64,000 nucleotides of DNA, taken from assembly GCA_037043235.1 (NCBI GenBank), contig JAWRVZ010000004.1:1392001-1456000 (forward strand), written 5' to 3'. The stretch is from Rhodeus uyekii. Lineage: Eukaryota > Chordata > Actinopteri > Cypriniformes > Acheilognathidae. Shown one piece after another: positions 28,901-44,639 of this stretch. The position numbers were made by a program, and so were the translations under genes. Below the pieces are notes generated by a model. The model searched no databases and was not told the origin of the DNA. It worked only from the letters and a program-made list of their open reading frames with translations. Position 1 is the stretch's first letter. The number at the start of each line of letters is the position of its first letter.

Positions 28901-29978
28901 TTACAGATAGATAGATGGAAAGAATTAGATCTTGAGCATATATACACTTGTTAGTTATTGCTTTGCGTTGTTTCTAGGCAGTTACTAAGGTGTCGTTATG
29001 TTCTTTGATCATAATTTAATCTTTAATCAATTGATGATCAATTTTGATAGCAAGATTTAATGTTAATTATCTTGTTGATAGCAAGATTTAGTATGAATTC
29101 CGAAGTCATTAGCAACATTTAACATAAATAAGCATGTTGCTGGCAAGAATTAGCTGAATTAGCATATTGGTAGCAAGATTTATTGTTAAGTAACAAGTTG
29201 CTATCAAGATTTAGCATGATCTAGCATGTCACTAGTGAGAATTTGCGTGATCTAGCATGTTGCTAGCAAGATTTAACGTTAATTAACAAGACACTATTGA
29301 CATTTAGTGTGAACTAACATGTCGCTAGTGAGATTTGTTAATTCGTAGGTCGCTTGTGAGATTTAACATCAGTTAACATGTCACTGACGAGAATGAATGT
29401 TATTTAACAAGTCACTAGTGAGATTTAATGTTTTAAAGAACACAAGAGTCAGTTGACGCAGAGACTGGAGGTTATTGATGATTCAGCTGAACAGTGAGTG
29501 GTCTGAAATATCAAAGAATAATAATGAATATTAAATATAAATCTAAAATAAACAACATTTACATTGATAATAAACATGAGTAAATTATTAATTGATTACA
29601 GAAGTGTTGCAATACTTGGTTAGTGCACAAAATGGCATCTAGGGTACATACATGGAGTTTTTTCATCAAGAGGGATCATCGGTGTTGTAACGAAATACCA
29701 AAAAATAAATAACAATGCTTTTTGATCCCCAAAGTGTTGGAAAATTGCAGTTAGTTTATAAAAATGTTTACGGTTTAATTACATCCTTGGCTTTTAACGG
29801 TCAGTTTTCACTAATGTGAATAATACTTTGTTTTATTTCTATTTTAAAGATGTAATTAAGCATTATTAATATAGTCTTGCCACTTTCAAAACAGACTGCA
29901 GTTACACTACATGTATATGGAGCCCTTTATACATTTATTTACTATATAAATGTGTGTATAGATAGATAGATAGATATG

Positions 29979-30039
<61 letters not shown>

Positions 30040-31077
30040 ATAAAGCCTTTCTTCATGTGAAATAAAATAACTTAAATATTAGTATTTCTTAAATCATTCC
30101 TGCACAATTACAATGGGGATAGTAATGCTGTTTTTTTCTAATCTCAAGCAGTTTTCAGATTGAATCGATCTGCCATGTCAGACTTCAGTTCAACACGGCA
30201 ATTATAGCAGATAAAGGAATCAAGGCAATGTAATATTTACTCAGGCATAAGTTATAAATAAACTGACGCGAGTGCGCGAGGACGCGCGTTTGACGTTCAT
30301 TGAGAGTTGCCGTTCCCATAGTAATCAGCGGGGGGAAAACCTTCACCGAGTAAACACGAATGAGAGTCAGAATTTGGCCATATAAGTGCATAAATCTTCA
30401 AGGAAACACGCTGCAGCGGTTACTTGATAATCGGAAACAATTTCCGTTTGATCATAAACTCTCTCACATAAATCTATTTTAGGAGATTATGATCTCTCTC
30501 TCCAGCAGTAATGGCGGCTTTGAAAAGCTTTGAGGCTTTGAATTGCAGCGCTCTGATTCGTTCAAACTTCAGTGCTCTCACTGACAGGGGTGTAATTTTG
30601 TGATATTATGTATGTAAAATAGAGAGATTTAACTTACTAATTAAAGTAAAAAATCGATTGTAGACCTGCAAGTTTTTTTTCAGGATTTAAAAAAATAAAA
30701 TGCATGCCCATTGGAATGGACATGTTCACACATACTGTATTGAAATGTATTAAATATCAGGTGTAATGTTGTGATGTTACCAACAGATGGAGTGGACGCT
30801 CTATCTAAAATTCAGTTTTCACTTCATTAGTGAAAGTCTATGGAGATTTTATGACTTTAATCTTCAGTTTTATCAAAAATCATAAGTCTGATCAGTCTGA
30901 AAAGGGATAGCAACTCAAGTCAGAACAGGTCTGAAGTCTGAGCAGAGTTTAGTGGTTTTAGCTTTAAAGCTCTAGGAGGAGATGCTCTGAGAATTTTAGG
31001 TAAGAAGAATAATAATAATAATAATAATAATAATAAGTTTAGATACAATATCACTAAGTTGGCTTTCTCAAGCCAAC

Positions 31078-31108
<31 letters not shown>

Positions 31109-31153
31109 GTTTAGATACAATATCACTAAGTTGGCTTTCTCAAGCCAACTTAA
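28901..31153. repeat. Array unit 5, 5' truncated, with doubled hairpin cassette at its end
   Basis: It starts inside the unit (see unit 4). Its end carries two copies of an (AAT)n + aagtttagatacaatatcac + hairpin cassette (31012-31151) that units 1-4 lack. Confidence 0.9.
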
Positions 31154-33525
<2,372 letters not shown>

Positions 33526-34675
33526 ATTACAACCAATGCTCTGGAGAGGCAACACCAACACAACCCCCAAAAAATGTAAATAATTTCTTCCTGACTGATT
33601 TGTCTTTTGTTTTGTGCTTTGTTAGGGTCCTTATCACTGTCTGATGAGGCTGCCGAAGCAGTCCTGCACTTCCAGGATGGCACAATCATATGTGCCATCA
33701 CAATGAGGTTTGGTGTGTCTCCCAGCTCAGTTCCAAGAGCATAAAAAAGATACTGGAAGACAGGCCATTAGGTGGCCACAAGGAGAGCTGGACAGGGACG
33801 TAGAAGGAAAACACCTCAGCAGCAGTACTGGTATCTGCTCCTTTGTGTGAGGAGGAATAGGAGGACAAATGCCAGAGACCTACAAAGGGGCCTCCATCAG
33901 GCTAATGGTGTATTTTTCTGACCAAACTGTCAGAAACAGACTTCATAGGGCCTGACGTTCACTAATGCAGTGTTTTTCAACCCTGTTCCTGGAGACACTC
34001 CAACACTACAGACTTTCCAGCTCTTCCTAAATAAACACACCTGATTCTACTCATCAGTTTGTTAGTAGAGACTCTAAGACCAGAAATGTATGGGTCAGAA
34101 TACTGTTGGTGTGCCTCCACAAACAGGGTTGGGAAACACTGCTCTAATGGGACCTGTGCTCACAGTTCATGCAGCTCGATTGGCATTTGCTAGAGAACAA
34201 GAGAATTGGCAAGTATGGCATTAACACCTGGTTCTCTTCATGGATGAGAGCAGGTTCACACTGAGCACATGTGGCAGATGTGGAAGAATCTGGAGATGCA
34301 ATCGGGAACATTATGCTGCATGCAATATCGTCTGGCATGACCAGTTATGGCAGTGGGTCCAAAGAAGTGCCACAGACTGTCTAGGAGCTCACTGATGCCC
34401 TAATCCAGATCTTCATGGACATCATCTTCCATCTTATCAGGAGCATGACCAGACGTTGTCTTGAGTGCATACAAGCACTTTGGGTCCATGCACACTACTG
34501 ACTTGCAGTATGAGTTGCTGTGATAAATTTCATGCAAGTTGGATCAGCCAGTAATGTCACTTTTTATTTTTTGGTTTGATTTTTGATGTATTAAGATTTT
34601 CAAATTGCTTCTTTCATACATTGAGATCCAATGTGTGATTGAATTGTTCCCTTTATTTATTGATTGTGAGCAGTG
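33526..34675 (+). pseudogene. Right half of the outer Tc1-like element: transposase remnant
   Basis: From about 33600 the plus strand parallels the copy at 40960-41640 (gagctggacagggac, gtatctgctcctttgtg). It continues at 34150-34345 with a frame reading FMDESRFTLSTCGRCGRIW, the region of the second catalytic aspartate in this transposase family. Multiple frame breaks and an inserted MITE make it non-functional. The right terminal repeat is at 34645-34675. Confidence 0.7.
33968..34141. mobile_element. 174-bp hAT MITE
   Basis: The ends are inverted: CAGTGTTTTTCAACCCTGTT at the left, and the complement of CAGTGTTTCCCAACCCTGTT at the right. The flanks are cactaatg (33960-33967) and ctctaatg (34142-34149), an 8-bp target duplication with one change, as expected for hAT elements. 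There is no coding content. Confidence 0.9.
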
Positions 34676-36486
34676 TATTTGGATATAGTTATTTTCCTGT
34701 TGCCACTCCCTGAGTTTACTACTTGTGAGTTTTTTACCTTAGTTTTTTACTATTTACCAACTTTTTTCCAGTTCAGTTCATTATTCTTTGTATACACAGA
34801 GGTCCTTGATTGTATTAACTACAACATACAGTTCCTTGAATTCCATATACCACACTTTTCAAGTGAACCAGATGTCACGTTTGACTATACCACTTGTTTA
34901 TAGATCGTCCTTAAGGGTAATTTTGAATTATTAATTTTGTTACAACAGTATTTTGAATGAGCACTTAATTTGAGTTGAACCCTCTTCACCATGGATTTTC
35001 CAGTAGGCTTATGTCTACCATGAATTCTAAGATAGCATACCCGCTTGCCACAAACCTACTCCCAGAGCCAGCACTCACCACCCCATCAATCATAGAGTCA
35101 GCATTAGCTGCCTGCAATTATATCCCACCCTGGTACCCACACTTAAAGTCCTTTCTACTCATCTGGTTCCATCCAGTCTGAATTGTTATGACCCCAGACT
35201 GCAACATACAATAGAATTGGCAATCAAAGATCCTTTGTACTTTATGTACGAACTTCCTTTTATTTACAGGACCACAAGTGAAAGCACTACTTCAGGGGTG
35301 AGCAAAGGCCAAAACAACACACACAAACTCATAACGGGAAAAACTGACAAAAGAAAACAAAATAAAATACATTAAAGTATCCTGTCTCCCAATTTAATGA
35401 AAAACCGGAGAAAATAGTATTTACGAAAGAAATGGAACTCACCCCCTACCGCTTCCATGCGTGTAAGAGATATTTACGATACTCTACAAAAGTTAAAAAA
35501 GAGAGAGAGAAAGAGATTGACAACAATATTATTATTTATATTAAAGTGACTTATGCATGAGAATGGGTAACTTTAATACACAAAACTACAAATACCAACA
35601 ACTAAATCTAAACAGAATACATAAACAGATTAACAGAGTGAGAGAGTGAGTAACTTTAAGACTTTAAAAAGTTAACTTTTTGAGAGCCAGCGTGGAAATT
35701 AACTTAATAGAGGTAATAAAGGTTAAAACACATCTAGAGATCAATAATAAATGCTTTCATTGGTCTCTTTGGCTGTTGAGTAAGGATGGGTGGGCTCGGA
35801 GAGTGCATGACTTGTTGGGGACGTTCATTTGAGATTTACTTGGTCTGATCCTAGAGAAGTTAAAACAATGTTAGGCTCTAAAGGTAAGGTCGCTGGAGAG
35901 AGGAACAAGGAGCCTGAAGAGGGAAGGGTTAGCAAGGCAAGGCACGAAGCAAGAGCTTGAGGAGGAACACCACAAAGATTCCTGGCACCTGTGGTTTTGG
36001 AGTCACCTGAACACACCCTCTCTTGGCTGTATAGCCAATCACGGTGTATACTTCAGGTTTCTATGCATGACCTCTCATACTGTTTAGCATTTTTTTTATG
36101 ATGCTGACATATTTGGAACAGACTGCTTTAAAAAGGCAATCCATATAATAAAGCATTTCAGCGCAACCCTAAGAAAAATGTTTAACCCTAACCCACAGGG
36201 CAGGATTACAAGTGATGGACTGAGGAATGTCTTCACACACATGGTTACAAGTATTGAAACATCCAAAACTGACTACAACACATAACTAGGCTAATATCAG
36301 TATGGGAACATCCATACACAATAATACACTATATAAAATAGGATGTTTTACGTACATGCAAATGTGTATGTGTGTGTGTGTGTTCATAGTCTTGCAAGGG
36401 AATTACCATTTTGATGCTCAGTGGGGGGTTACTTTGGTTTCTCCCAGACACGTACAGTGGAAGAAAGGTTTGTTTTTAGACATACA

Positions 36487-36557
<71 letters not shown>

Positions 36558-38638
36558 CATTCAAACTGTCATTAGTCTGTCTCTTAAGCTTTGTTGTCTT
36601 GATAGCTCACTGATGTTTGGGCTTTCTGCCTAGAATATATCAAATTCACTTTATTTATTTACCCATATTATTTATTCACATTATTTGATTTATCCTTCAT
36701 AGGACTATAAGCGCTACCAAAGAAGAGCCCTTGCATACATGATAACAAAGAATTGCTTGCCTGGGAGCTCAAGAAGAGGAGAGAATGAGATGAGTGGAAC
36801 TGCGATAAGAATGTGACAACATATACAGAAAAAAACATCCAGTCTTATCACAACTCTACACTGTTTTTACAAATGAATGTCTTGCATGTAGTATCTCTTT
36901 CTAGCTCTCTAAGTACTTCAGAATCAGTGGTGCTTCCTCTCATTGTGGTGATGGGTTTTTAAAGAAATGGAGAAAACAACTGCATGGTGAAGTGACATCT
37001 CAATGAACGTTTTATGGGGTGGCCAGAGTAGCACAGTAAAACTCCTAGGGAAGCACACTAAAATGCACAGATGAAAAAAGGTGGTAAACTTCGTACTTGA
37101 TCTAACTCGTAAAGATCATGACTTGTGTTGATGTAACTTAGGTTGATATTTCTATAAAAAAATGTTTTAGATGTTATTCAATGATGCTCATGTAAAGTAT
37201 GTTAAGTTGTTAGGGGAAAGAAATCCTTAAATGTGTGTTTTGATTTCTAACAAAATTTATACTTCAGCTCCATTCCTCAACGTGCTGAAAATCCTATATA
37301 TGTTAATATTACATTTATATAATTAACAAAATTTACAAATACATATTATTCAAGAGTAAATCGGAAATGGTCATGCTTCATTCTGTCAAAAATATAAAAT
37401 CATCTTTGATCAATATAAACGTTGATCAAATAAGAACAGCTTTTATTGAAAACAGAAATATTTTGTAATTATGTATTTATTTACTGCCACCGCTGAATAA
37501 TTTGAACCAACTGGACAAAATTCCTAAAATTCTTCTGTTGTTTGACTATTGAATTTTACTGATTCAATCTAGTAAATTGCTCATCCTGCCATTCCAAATC
37601 AATCTCCAAATCAACAGCACATCTCAGTGTTACCAGTTTCATTCAGCTAATTTCTGTTTATTGCCTTTAAGAAGAAGAAAACAATAATACAAATGAACAA
37701 AGTATACAATTTCTGTTTTTAGAAATGTAAACAAGATAAGCTTTGAACTATTGATCAATGCCATGTTCCTTTATTAGATTAATGCTTAAGTTGTTTCTTG
37801 CACGTTCTTTTCACCTGGGTGTGCATCACTGGAGTGACATCCCATTTTGGGACATTACCTGAAAAGTATGGGCTGCAATAGTGTGCTGCTTATTATTTAC
37901 ACACTATGCCTATGCATTTTAGCTTACAAGTCAGAGTTTGTAAATGCTTTAATTCTTGTTTGAATTACTCATTTTTGCTGTTTTGCTTAATCTAAAGGCT
38001 ATACTGTGGCACAGTCATCCATGGTTTGCTTTGTTTGTTTGTTAGCCAGATGTTTGTTCTGGATGTCTGATACTTTGATTCTGTATGATTGTGATACTGA
38101 AGCATTCTGAGATCTGGTGTGTAGGTTTATGAGTATCCATCTTGTTAGGTTTTATGGTCAGTGAATATTTCTGAGAGCATTTGAAGGAGAGTTTCAGACC
38201 CACTCCCCTTGCAAAAATACAAAGAGAAAATGATGTAAACATTTATAGCTGAATAGTGAACATATTTTCAGAGTGCAGTATGACATGGCACAACTTTTTA
38301 CAACCCATCTGTGGATGTATTAACATGGAAGGCTTGTTTATTTCTAAAATGAGTGCAGCACACTTAACTGAAAATGCTATTCTGTAACCACCAAGCACTA
38401 TTATGAAAAATTCCACATTTGCTATTATCTTCCTTTTATACAAATACCTCCATTGTACAAATGGCAAAGCTGCATGGAATGACCTTTTAGCATTTTTTAT
38501 TTATTATATGGCATGTATTGTTAGTCTTTTTTTTCATTTTTGATAAACATTTCAAGGTGTCAAGGTATAAAAAGAATAAAAGGGAATTTATTAATTTATT
38601 ATTGTGATATAGAAACAATATGCAGAAAAATACAAATA
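34676..38638. other. Intergenic DNA without recognised genes
   Basis: I recognise only the (TA)n tract listed separately. The stretch 35200-36080 is less AT-rich and may be an old repeat, but no ends or protein motifs are visible. Confidence 0.4.
36489..36552. repeat. (TA)n microsatellite
   Basis: Uninterrupted alternating TA for about 64 bp. Frames through it read as artefactual Ile-Tyr repeats. Confidence 0.95.
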
Positions 38639-39722
38639 CAGTAATACCTCGGTTTACGAGTTTAATTCGTTCCAAGAGCGAGCTCATAAACCAAAATGCT
38701 CGTACACCAAAACAATTGTCCCCATAAGAATGCACTAAAAATCAATTCATTCGTTCCACACGACCATAAATGCCCATTTTAAATATTTTTGGGGTTTTAA
38801 CCTATTAATTACATTTAAAATTATAACCATTAAGATCTCATATAATTACTAATTAAGTATTTTTAGAGTTTAACTGTCATTATTAACTATTTACTGTAAC
38901 ACGCACTTTACCTCTTCACTGCTGGCATGATCGATTGGAGAGGGGGGGGGGGGGGGGGGGGGGGGTGTTACTGCTTATATATTTCACTACATTGTAGCGT
39001 TGTTTCTTTTAATAACCAGACAGGTTCCTTCTCATTCAGATATTTTATTGAGAACTATCGGATTGCGGTTCTGGCTTCAACCCACACTGTACATAACAGA
39101 AGAATCAAAACTATCTCTGCTTGCGAGCCTTCTCTCTAATCCCTCAGAACTCAACTCTCTCTAGCGCCGACTGAAACCCCGCCCTCTTAAAGTGACAAGA
39201 CTGTTAACTTAACACTTATTGAACACAGATTAACTAGTTCCTTCAACATTTGTAACGATATTACAACGTGAAGAATAGCGATCACAATTAATGCAACAAC
39301 ACGAGGTAAAACCGCTGTAAATCACTTATGTATATGATCTGTACAGAGTTATAACTGTTATAGTATGCTGTTCTCTAAAAGTGTATGGCCCTTTAAGAAT
39401 GTCATTGGGTGCGTTGGACTGTGAACACACGTGAGTCTTATTAGTATGCAATGTGTGGTGTTGGTAACATGCTCCATTAATAAAGTTTCATCATATTCAC
39501 ATGTAATCATATTCACCACAATAATGCACTGTGGTGAATGATGCTCCCAAACTGAGAGACACTGAGAGAATGAACGAGTTAAGGGGTGATGAAGGGATCT
39601 TTTCGACGCAAAACTGCGCATGGGTGAGGGAAAAATTTTCTCGGACACCGATACTATGCTCTTACACCGATTTGACCCTCCGTGCTCGTACACCGATTTG
39701 CTCATATACCAAGGTATTACTG
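38639..39722. mobile_element. pogo/Tigger-like DNA transposon, non-autonomous
   Basis: The left end CAGTAATACCTCGGTTTACG and the inverted right end (...ccaaggtattactg) are flanked by TA (38637-38638 and 39723-39724). Subterminal repeats tcgttcc and 'ctcgtacaccgattt' occur near the two ends. No transposase frame remains. The interior holds a 25-G run and apparently unrelated sequence, suggesting a nested insertion. The superfamily is inferred from the TA duplication and CAGT-type ends. Confidence 0.65.
38941..38965. repeat. Poly(G) tract of 25
   Basis: Direct homopolymer run immediately followed by TGTTACTGC. A G-run before a TGTTAC start resembles a polypurine tract next to an LTR, but no matching LTR end was identified. 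Confidence 0.9.
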
Positions 39723-40873
39723 TAATAATATCAGTAAAAAAAATAGAAACGTGACAAAAAGAACAATAATAATAATAATAGTTAATAATGATAATAATGG
39801 GGGAAATTAGAAAAATGTAAAGGTAGATCAGTAATGAGGTGGCAAGCTTTGATTTTTATTTTAGTCTTCTCTCTGACAGTGAACCTACTATTTTACAAAA
39901 TCATGTACATTATTTTACTATTTCACACTGTTCTCTTATAGAACTACTGGACACTTGCTATATGTTGTATTTTTATTTGACTTTTATGGAGTATTCACTT
40001 GTATGTATTGATTTATGCTCATTTTAAAGTTTGAAAAATTATTATTTTTATAAACTATAACATGTTTCCCTCTCGTTCTGAACATATACTTATTTGATAC
40101 AAAATATTATCATAAAGAATATTTAATATATACTTGTGACAGCTAGACTGTAACCTAGGACTTTTGTTTTGAAAGGACTACTTAGTGCATTAACAGTTTC
40201 CATTAATATACACATACAGTCTAGATGCTGGCAAAATAACACCAGTTATACTCATGCCAATTGTGGCCCTTTGCTTAATTTAATTATAGATATGCTGTAT
40301 ATATATGTTTATTGTTTGTTTTGACAATAAACAATGTTTAATGTTTTGATTATGATTTCCCATTCAAAGAAAACACACCAAACTCATGTACAAAGTAACA
40401 TAAGACACAGACACATTTACTTTGTGTGCAGCAAAAGCTGCCATATTTAAATATTTCCTTTGCCCAGTGGGAGGGGCACATCTATTTCCAGTAACATCAC
40501 AGGAGGATATCAGGAAACTGTAATTTCTCAGACATTTTGTTTGCAATGTTTGTGTATCAATTTTAAATTAACAGTTTGATGCATATGTTACATGTTGATG
40601 TCATTTGTGCTGTGCATTTGTGTAGTTTTCTTTTACTTTTTCTTATTATTATTCACCTCCAGATGGTATGTTCCAGATGTGGGAGGAGCCTAACTCTATA
40701 AAAAGGACTGTTAACTGTTGTGTTTGTGAGTGCTTGTTGTATGTTGGTCTTTGGTTAACACTGTATATATTTGGTGCATTTTGCTTGGAAGCCATGATAA
40801 TTATTTTTTTCCACCAAAATAAACACTCTGAATATCTTCATTGAATTTAAACCTTCGCCCCCGGTACATCTTA
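39723..40873. other. Intergenic AT-rich DNA
   Basis: Nothing recognised. One AATAAA lies near 40818 without an associated gene. Confidence 0.4.
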
Positions 40874-41819
40874 ACAATACTTCTAAAACAAATTAAGGAA
40901 ACACCAAGTCAAATATCAGGGATATCAATCTGTAAAATTCAAAAGTATGTCATTGTGTAATATTTTGTTATGGTCGTTGTCACTGCCTGCAGCATGCCTA
41001 ATCAGGTTGCACAGACAGTTCTACTCCTCCGGGACGGCACATCCATATGTGTCGTCGCAAGGAGGTTTGGATTATCCCCCAGCAGTTTCAAGAGCGTATC
41101 GACAGAGCTGGGAGACAGGTTTTTACAAGAACAGAGCTGGACAGGGACATAGAAGAGCAACAACGCAGCAGCAGGATTTGTATCTGCTCCTTTGTGCAAG
41201 AAGGAATGCGAGAAGCATTGCCAGAGACATACAAAATGGTTCTTTTACTGCTGTTAGGTACCAGGAGGAAATCCTCAGAGCCATTGCCAGACCTTATGCT
41301 GGTGCAGTGGGACCTGGCTTCCTCTTGGTGCATGATAATACCTGGTCTCATGTGGCTGGAGTGTGTGTGCAGTTTTTAGATAACAAAGGCATTGATGTAA
41401 TTGACAGACTTTCAAATTCTCCAGACCTAAATCCAGTTGAGAACTTCTGTGACATAAGGTATTGGAGCATCCAAAGCTGCCAAGTGGCACCACAGAGTGT
41501 CTATGAACTCAAAGATATCCTATTCCAGGTCTGGGAGGAAATCCAGCCTGCTCAGACATTGTACACACACACTCATGAGGCCCATACACACTACTGACTT
41601 GCATTATGACTTGCTGTGATGAACTTCATACGTATTGGATCATTTGGATTGGAACTAAAGTTTTGGTATGATTTTGAATCTAGCCCTCAGTGTGTAGATC
41701 ATTTTGGTTACCACTGACTCTTGTAACATATTTTTTTTAATGAATATAGATTGTATATAGATTATAAATATTTTCAAATGGAATATTTCAGTAATTGTGA
41801 TCCAATGTGTGAGCAAGTG
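40874..41819 (+). mobile_element. Tc1-like element, second copy of the 18316-34675 family
   Basis: The left region (aattaaggaaacaccaagtca) matches the left end of the split element at 18316. The right region 'gatccaatgtgtgagcaagtg' before TA (41820-41821) matches its right end, minus about 30 bp that include the ttccctttattt block. The copy is internally deleted to under 1 kb. Confidence 0.7.
40947..41597 (+). pseudogene. Tc1-like transposase remnant, internally deleted
   Basis: The 216-codon open frame is a chimera of degenerated parts. Residues around 65-95 (GQGHRRATTQQQDLYLLLCA) belong to the DNA-binding half. Residues from about 126 onward read FLLVHDNTWSHVAGVCVQFL, then SPDLNPVENFCDI, the second Asp and the Glu region of the DDE catalytic core. 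The segment between them that should carry the first catalytic Asp is missing, and the N-terminus is frameshifted (true N-terminal motifs occur in another frame near 41020-41100). An intact enzyme of this type would be about 340 aa, so this one is inactive. Confidence 0.8.
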
Positions 41820-41821
41820 TA

Positions 41822-42587
41822 TATTTTCCTATTTGCTTTCATCCTTATCATCATTTTTGCTAAGATCAGATCCCTTGTAAATCTACAACAGATACTGATA
41901 TCAAATACAATAATTCAGAATATAACAGATTTTTGCAATTAAAAAGAAAAATTCTCAAAGACAAATCTGAAGGATACGAACATGAAAGCGGAGAGATACG
42001 AAAGATTGTTTGAGAGTTGTTTTACAGAAAAGAGTTGTTGTTTTTTTGCTCTGTTTCTTTTACCATCTTCCCAAAAATACCCAGACCATAAAAACATCTT
42101 ATCTTCCAATACATGTAATTACCCTTCATTGTTTGAATTGTTTTTTCTGTGACTCAAAGGGTGTATTTTGTATTTAAGAGCCAAGGAAAGCCGTACAGGC
42201 CAGAACACTCATATCCTTATTATGATATACTCTTCTGTTATGGGAAAGAGCACAAGTCACAATAAGACATTTAAAATGTACATAATATAAGTAAATAAAA
42301 TAATATTTAAAAAAAACATTTTAGGTAAACGTTTGTGACCTGAGTCTGGTGCAAAAGAATAGAGAAAGGAAATTTAAGGCAAAGGGACAGGTATACAGAA
42401 AGAATTGATAAATCTCCTGTAATGTTGAATGCAAATCCAAATGAAAGTTTATGTTTGTGTTTATTACAGTAAATTCTTAGATTCCTATAAAAAAAATTCT
42501 GAGTGGACGCTGCTGGCACCAGACTTATTTACATGATCATGTCTTCTATTGGCCAAATAGAAGACATGAAGTCTTGTTTAGCCCCGG
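41822..42587. other. Gene-free AT-rich DNA
   Basis: No features recognised. Confidence 0.4.
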
Positions 42588-42868
42588 TTGACATTTCTGA
42601 GCGGTATTTCCACTGCCTGTTTCACTGTTGCCGTTACTGCTGTTTGCCCGTTTTTTAACCTGCCTGCCTGCCTATTGACCCCTGCCTGGAATTACGACCT
42701 GTCAGTGTTATCTGCCTGTTCTGACCTGTCTGCCTGTTACATCGTCTCCGATTCTGCCTGCCCTTCTGTTCCTGTTTGCTCCTGTTTGACCCTGCCTGTC
42801 CGACCACCCTTGTTATCTTTAATAAAGTACGCAAATGGATCCTAGCCTGAGTGACGAATCATTACAAT
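42588..42868 (+). mobile_element. LTR-like fragment (R/U5 type)
   Basis: Pyrimidine-rich repeats of tgcctg/cctgtt lead to a 'tttaataaagtacgcaaatgg' segment with an AATAAA poly(A) signal (42823-42828) and end near cgaatcattaca. This layout is typical of the 3' part of fish Gypsy-type LTRs. No second copy is present, so it may be a solo LTR. Confidence 0.4.
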
Positions 42869-43945
42869 TATATTGCATTTTCAAGTAACAATAAATAATT
42901 CCCTCACATTATTGCACATTACAAAAGTAAAGCATTGACCAAGTGCATAGTATGTAATAGTGGCCAGATTTGATGAATTTAGACCAGGAGTCAGAAGTGC
43001 AGTCAATTGTAGAAATGTTGGTGAAGTTGACAGTTTAATCAGCAGAAGCCAGCTTCAAGTCTCAGGAGTTTGTAGGCTGCCCAATTTACAATCCCATTGT
43101 TACCAAAATTATACTCTAACAGAGGCTACTAACTACATTATTACTGAATGTTAAATGATTTTGATTGGCAAAGAAAGAAAGAAAGAAATTAAACAAAATT
43201 AGTCATTTTCCACACAAGAGCAGATAGAATAACTATAAACTTCACTCTGTTCTTACTATCACGTATTTCAGAAGAAGTGACTGAATTAACGCGTTGTAAA
43301 TCAGACAGATCAGATTCTCTTAACTGCAGCGCAAACTAACACAGCGCCGCCCGTCGCGTGTCACAGATCAATGAACATGATCATTATAAAAATGAAGCGA
43401 CAAAACAGATTCACTTCAACATATCTGAGAATCTGAATATCAGGTAGTTGATAACAGCGGCAACAAGTTGGTGACTATTTTGAACAAAAAAGAAAAAACT
43501 AAATAAATTTGCGCTTTTTGCGACTGCGGTATGTTACGTGGCAAGCATGAGGCGTTGTAACACCCAGCCATTAAGGAGGGAATGACACAATTTCTTTAAA
43601 GTTCTGAGACCCTGTATAAAACTAGTAAGTTCAATAACACGTTCTAAACGACACAAAAATTGCAATTTCAAAATTATATTTACAAAAGAATAGACATAAC
43701 ACCTCAGAAAAAACACCCTCCAAAACATTTACAACCAACACTTTGCAATGTGTATGCGTGTGTGTGTTAAAGTCCGTGATAGAGTTTGTGTGGGAATGTA
43801 ACTGAATCGGTCTCACCGGTTCAACAGTCTCAGTCCGAGAGCTCGTGAAAGAAAATAGAGCTGTCCTGTGCACAACGCTCAACGGAGAATAATCCACATA
43901 GTTCCACGGTTGAGACAGGCGCTGTAAATGACAGGCGGTTGCAGC
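42869..43945. other. Gene-free DNA, possibly old retroelement
   Basis: Contains a short gaaa repeat (43170-43190) and GC-richer patches at 43330 and 43900. No ends or motifs recognised. Confidence 0.35.
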
Positions 43946-44494
43946 CAGTGCCGGCCCGTCCAACAGGCGATACAGGCGGTCGCCTGGGGTCCCTCTTTAA
44001 TTTGGGGGCCCCGCGACCCGCACATGATGTCACGCATTTTTAGTAGTTTTATTTTTTCAAATGCCCACATTTAGTATGAGTGGTTATGTGTCAATTATAA
44101 CACTCTTGTACTGCACAGACCCCATTAAACACGATACAATTCACAATGGCGGTGCGCAAAATATAAAACATATTTTATTAAAAGAATATCTCTGAATAAT
44201 GCATACATGACAAATAGCTGAAAACGATAATAATAATAATAAAAAAACTGTCTAAATAAAAGCGGAAAAAAGATTAGAAACACACACAGCAGCACCACAC
44301 TCTATTTAGCATAACACCTCCCGCAATTGGCTATTGGATGAACTAGAATGTCGTAACGTATTCCTAGTACAGATTCCACATATTCCACTTAGCCACATAT
44401 CTCTGTAAATTCCTTTCGATATATACTCGAGAAAGTGTCTTAAATAAGTCTAAAGTTATATAACGTAAGTCTGGTTGCTATTTTGATCGACGTA

Positions 44495-44639
44495 CAGTGG
44501 TACCTCGAGATACGAAATTAATCCGTTCCGAGGCGGACTTCGTATGATGAGTTTTTCGTATCTTGGAACACATTTTACATGTAAAATGGCTAATCCGTTC
44601 CAAGCCCTCCAAAAACAGGCAATTAAATTGCACAATTGT
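44495..44639. mobile_element. pogo-like MITE fragment
   Basis: It starts TA + CAGTGGTACCTCGAGATACG and repeats aatccgttcc twice, the same kind of end as the element at 38639. The right end is not recognised. Confidence 0.5.
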
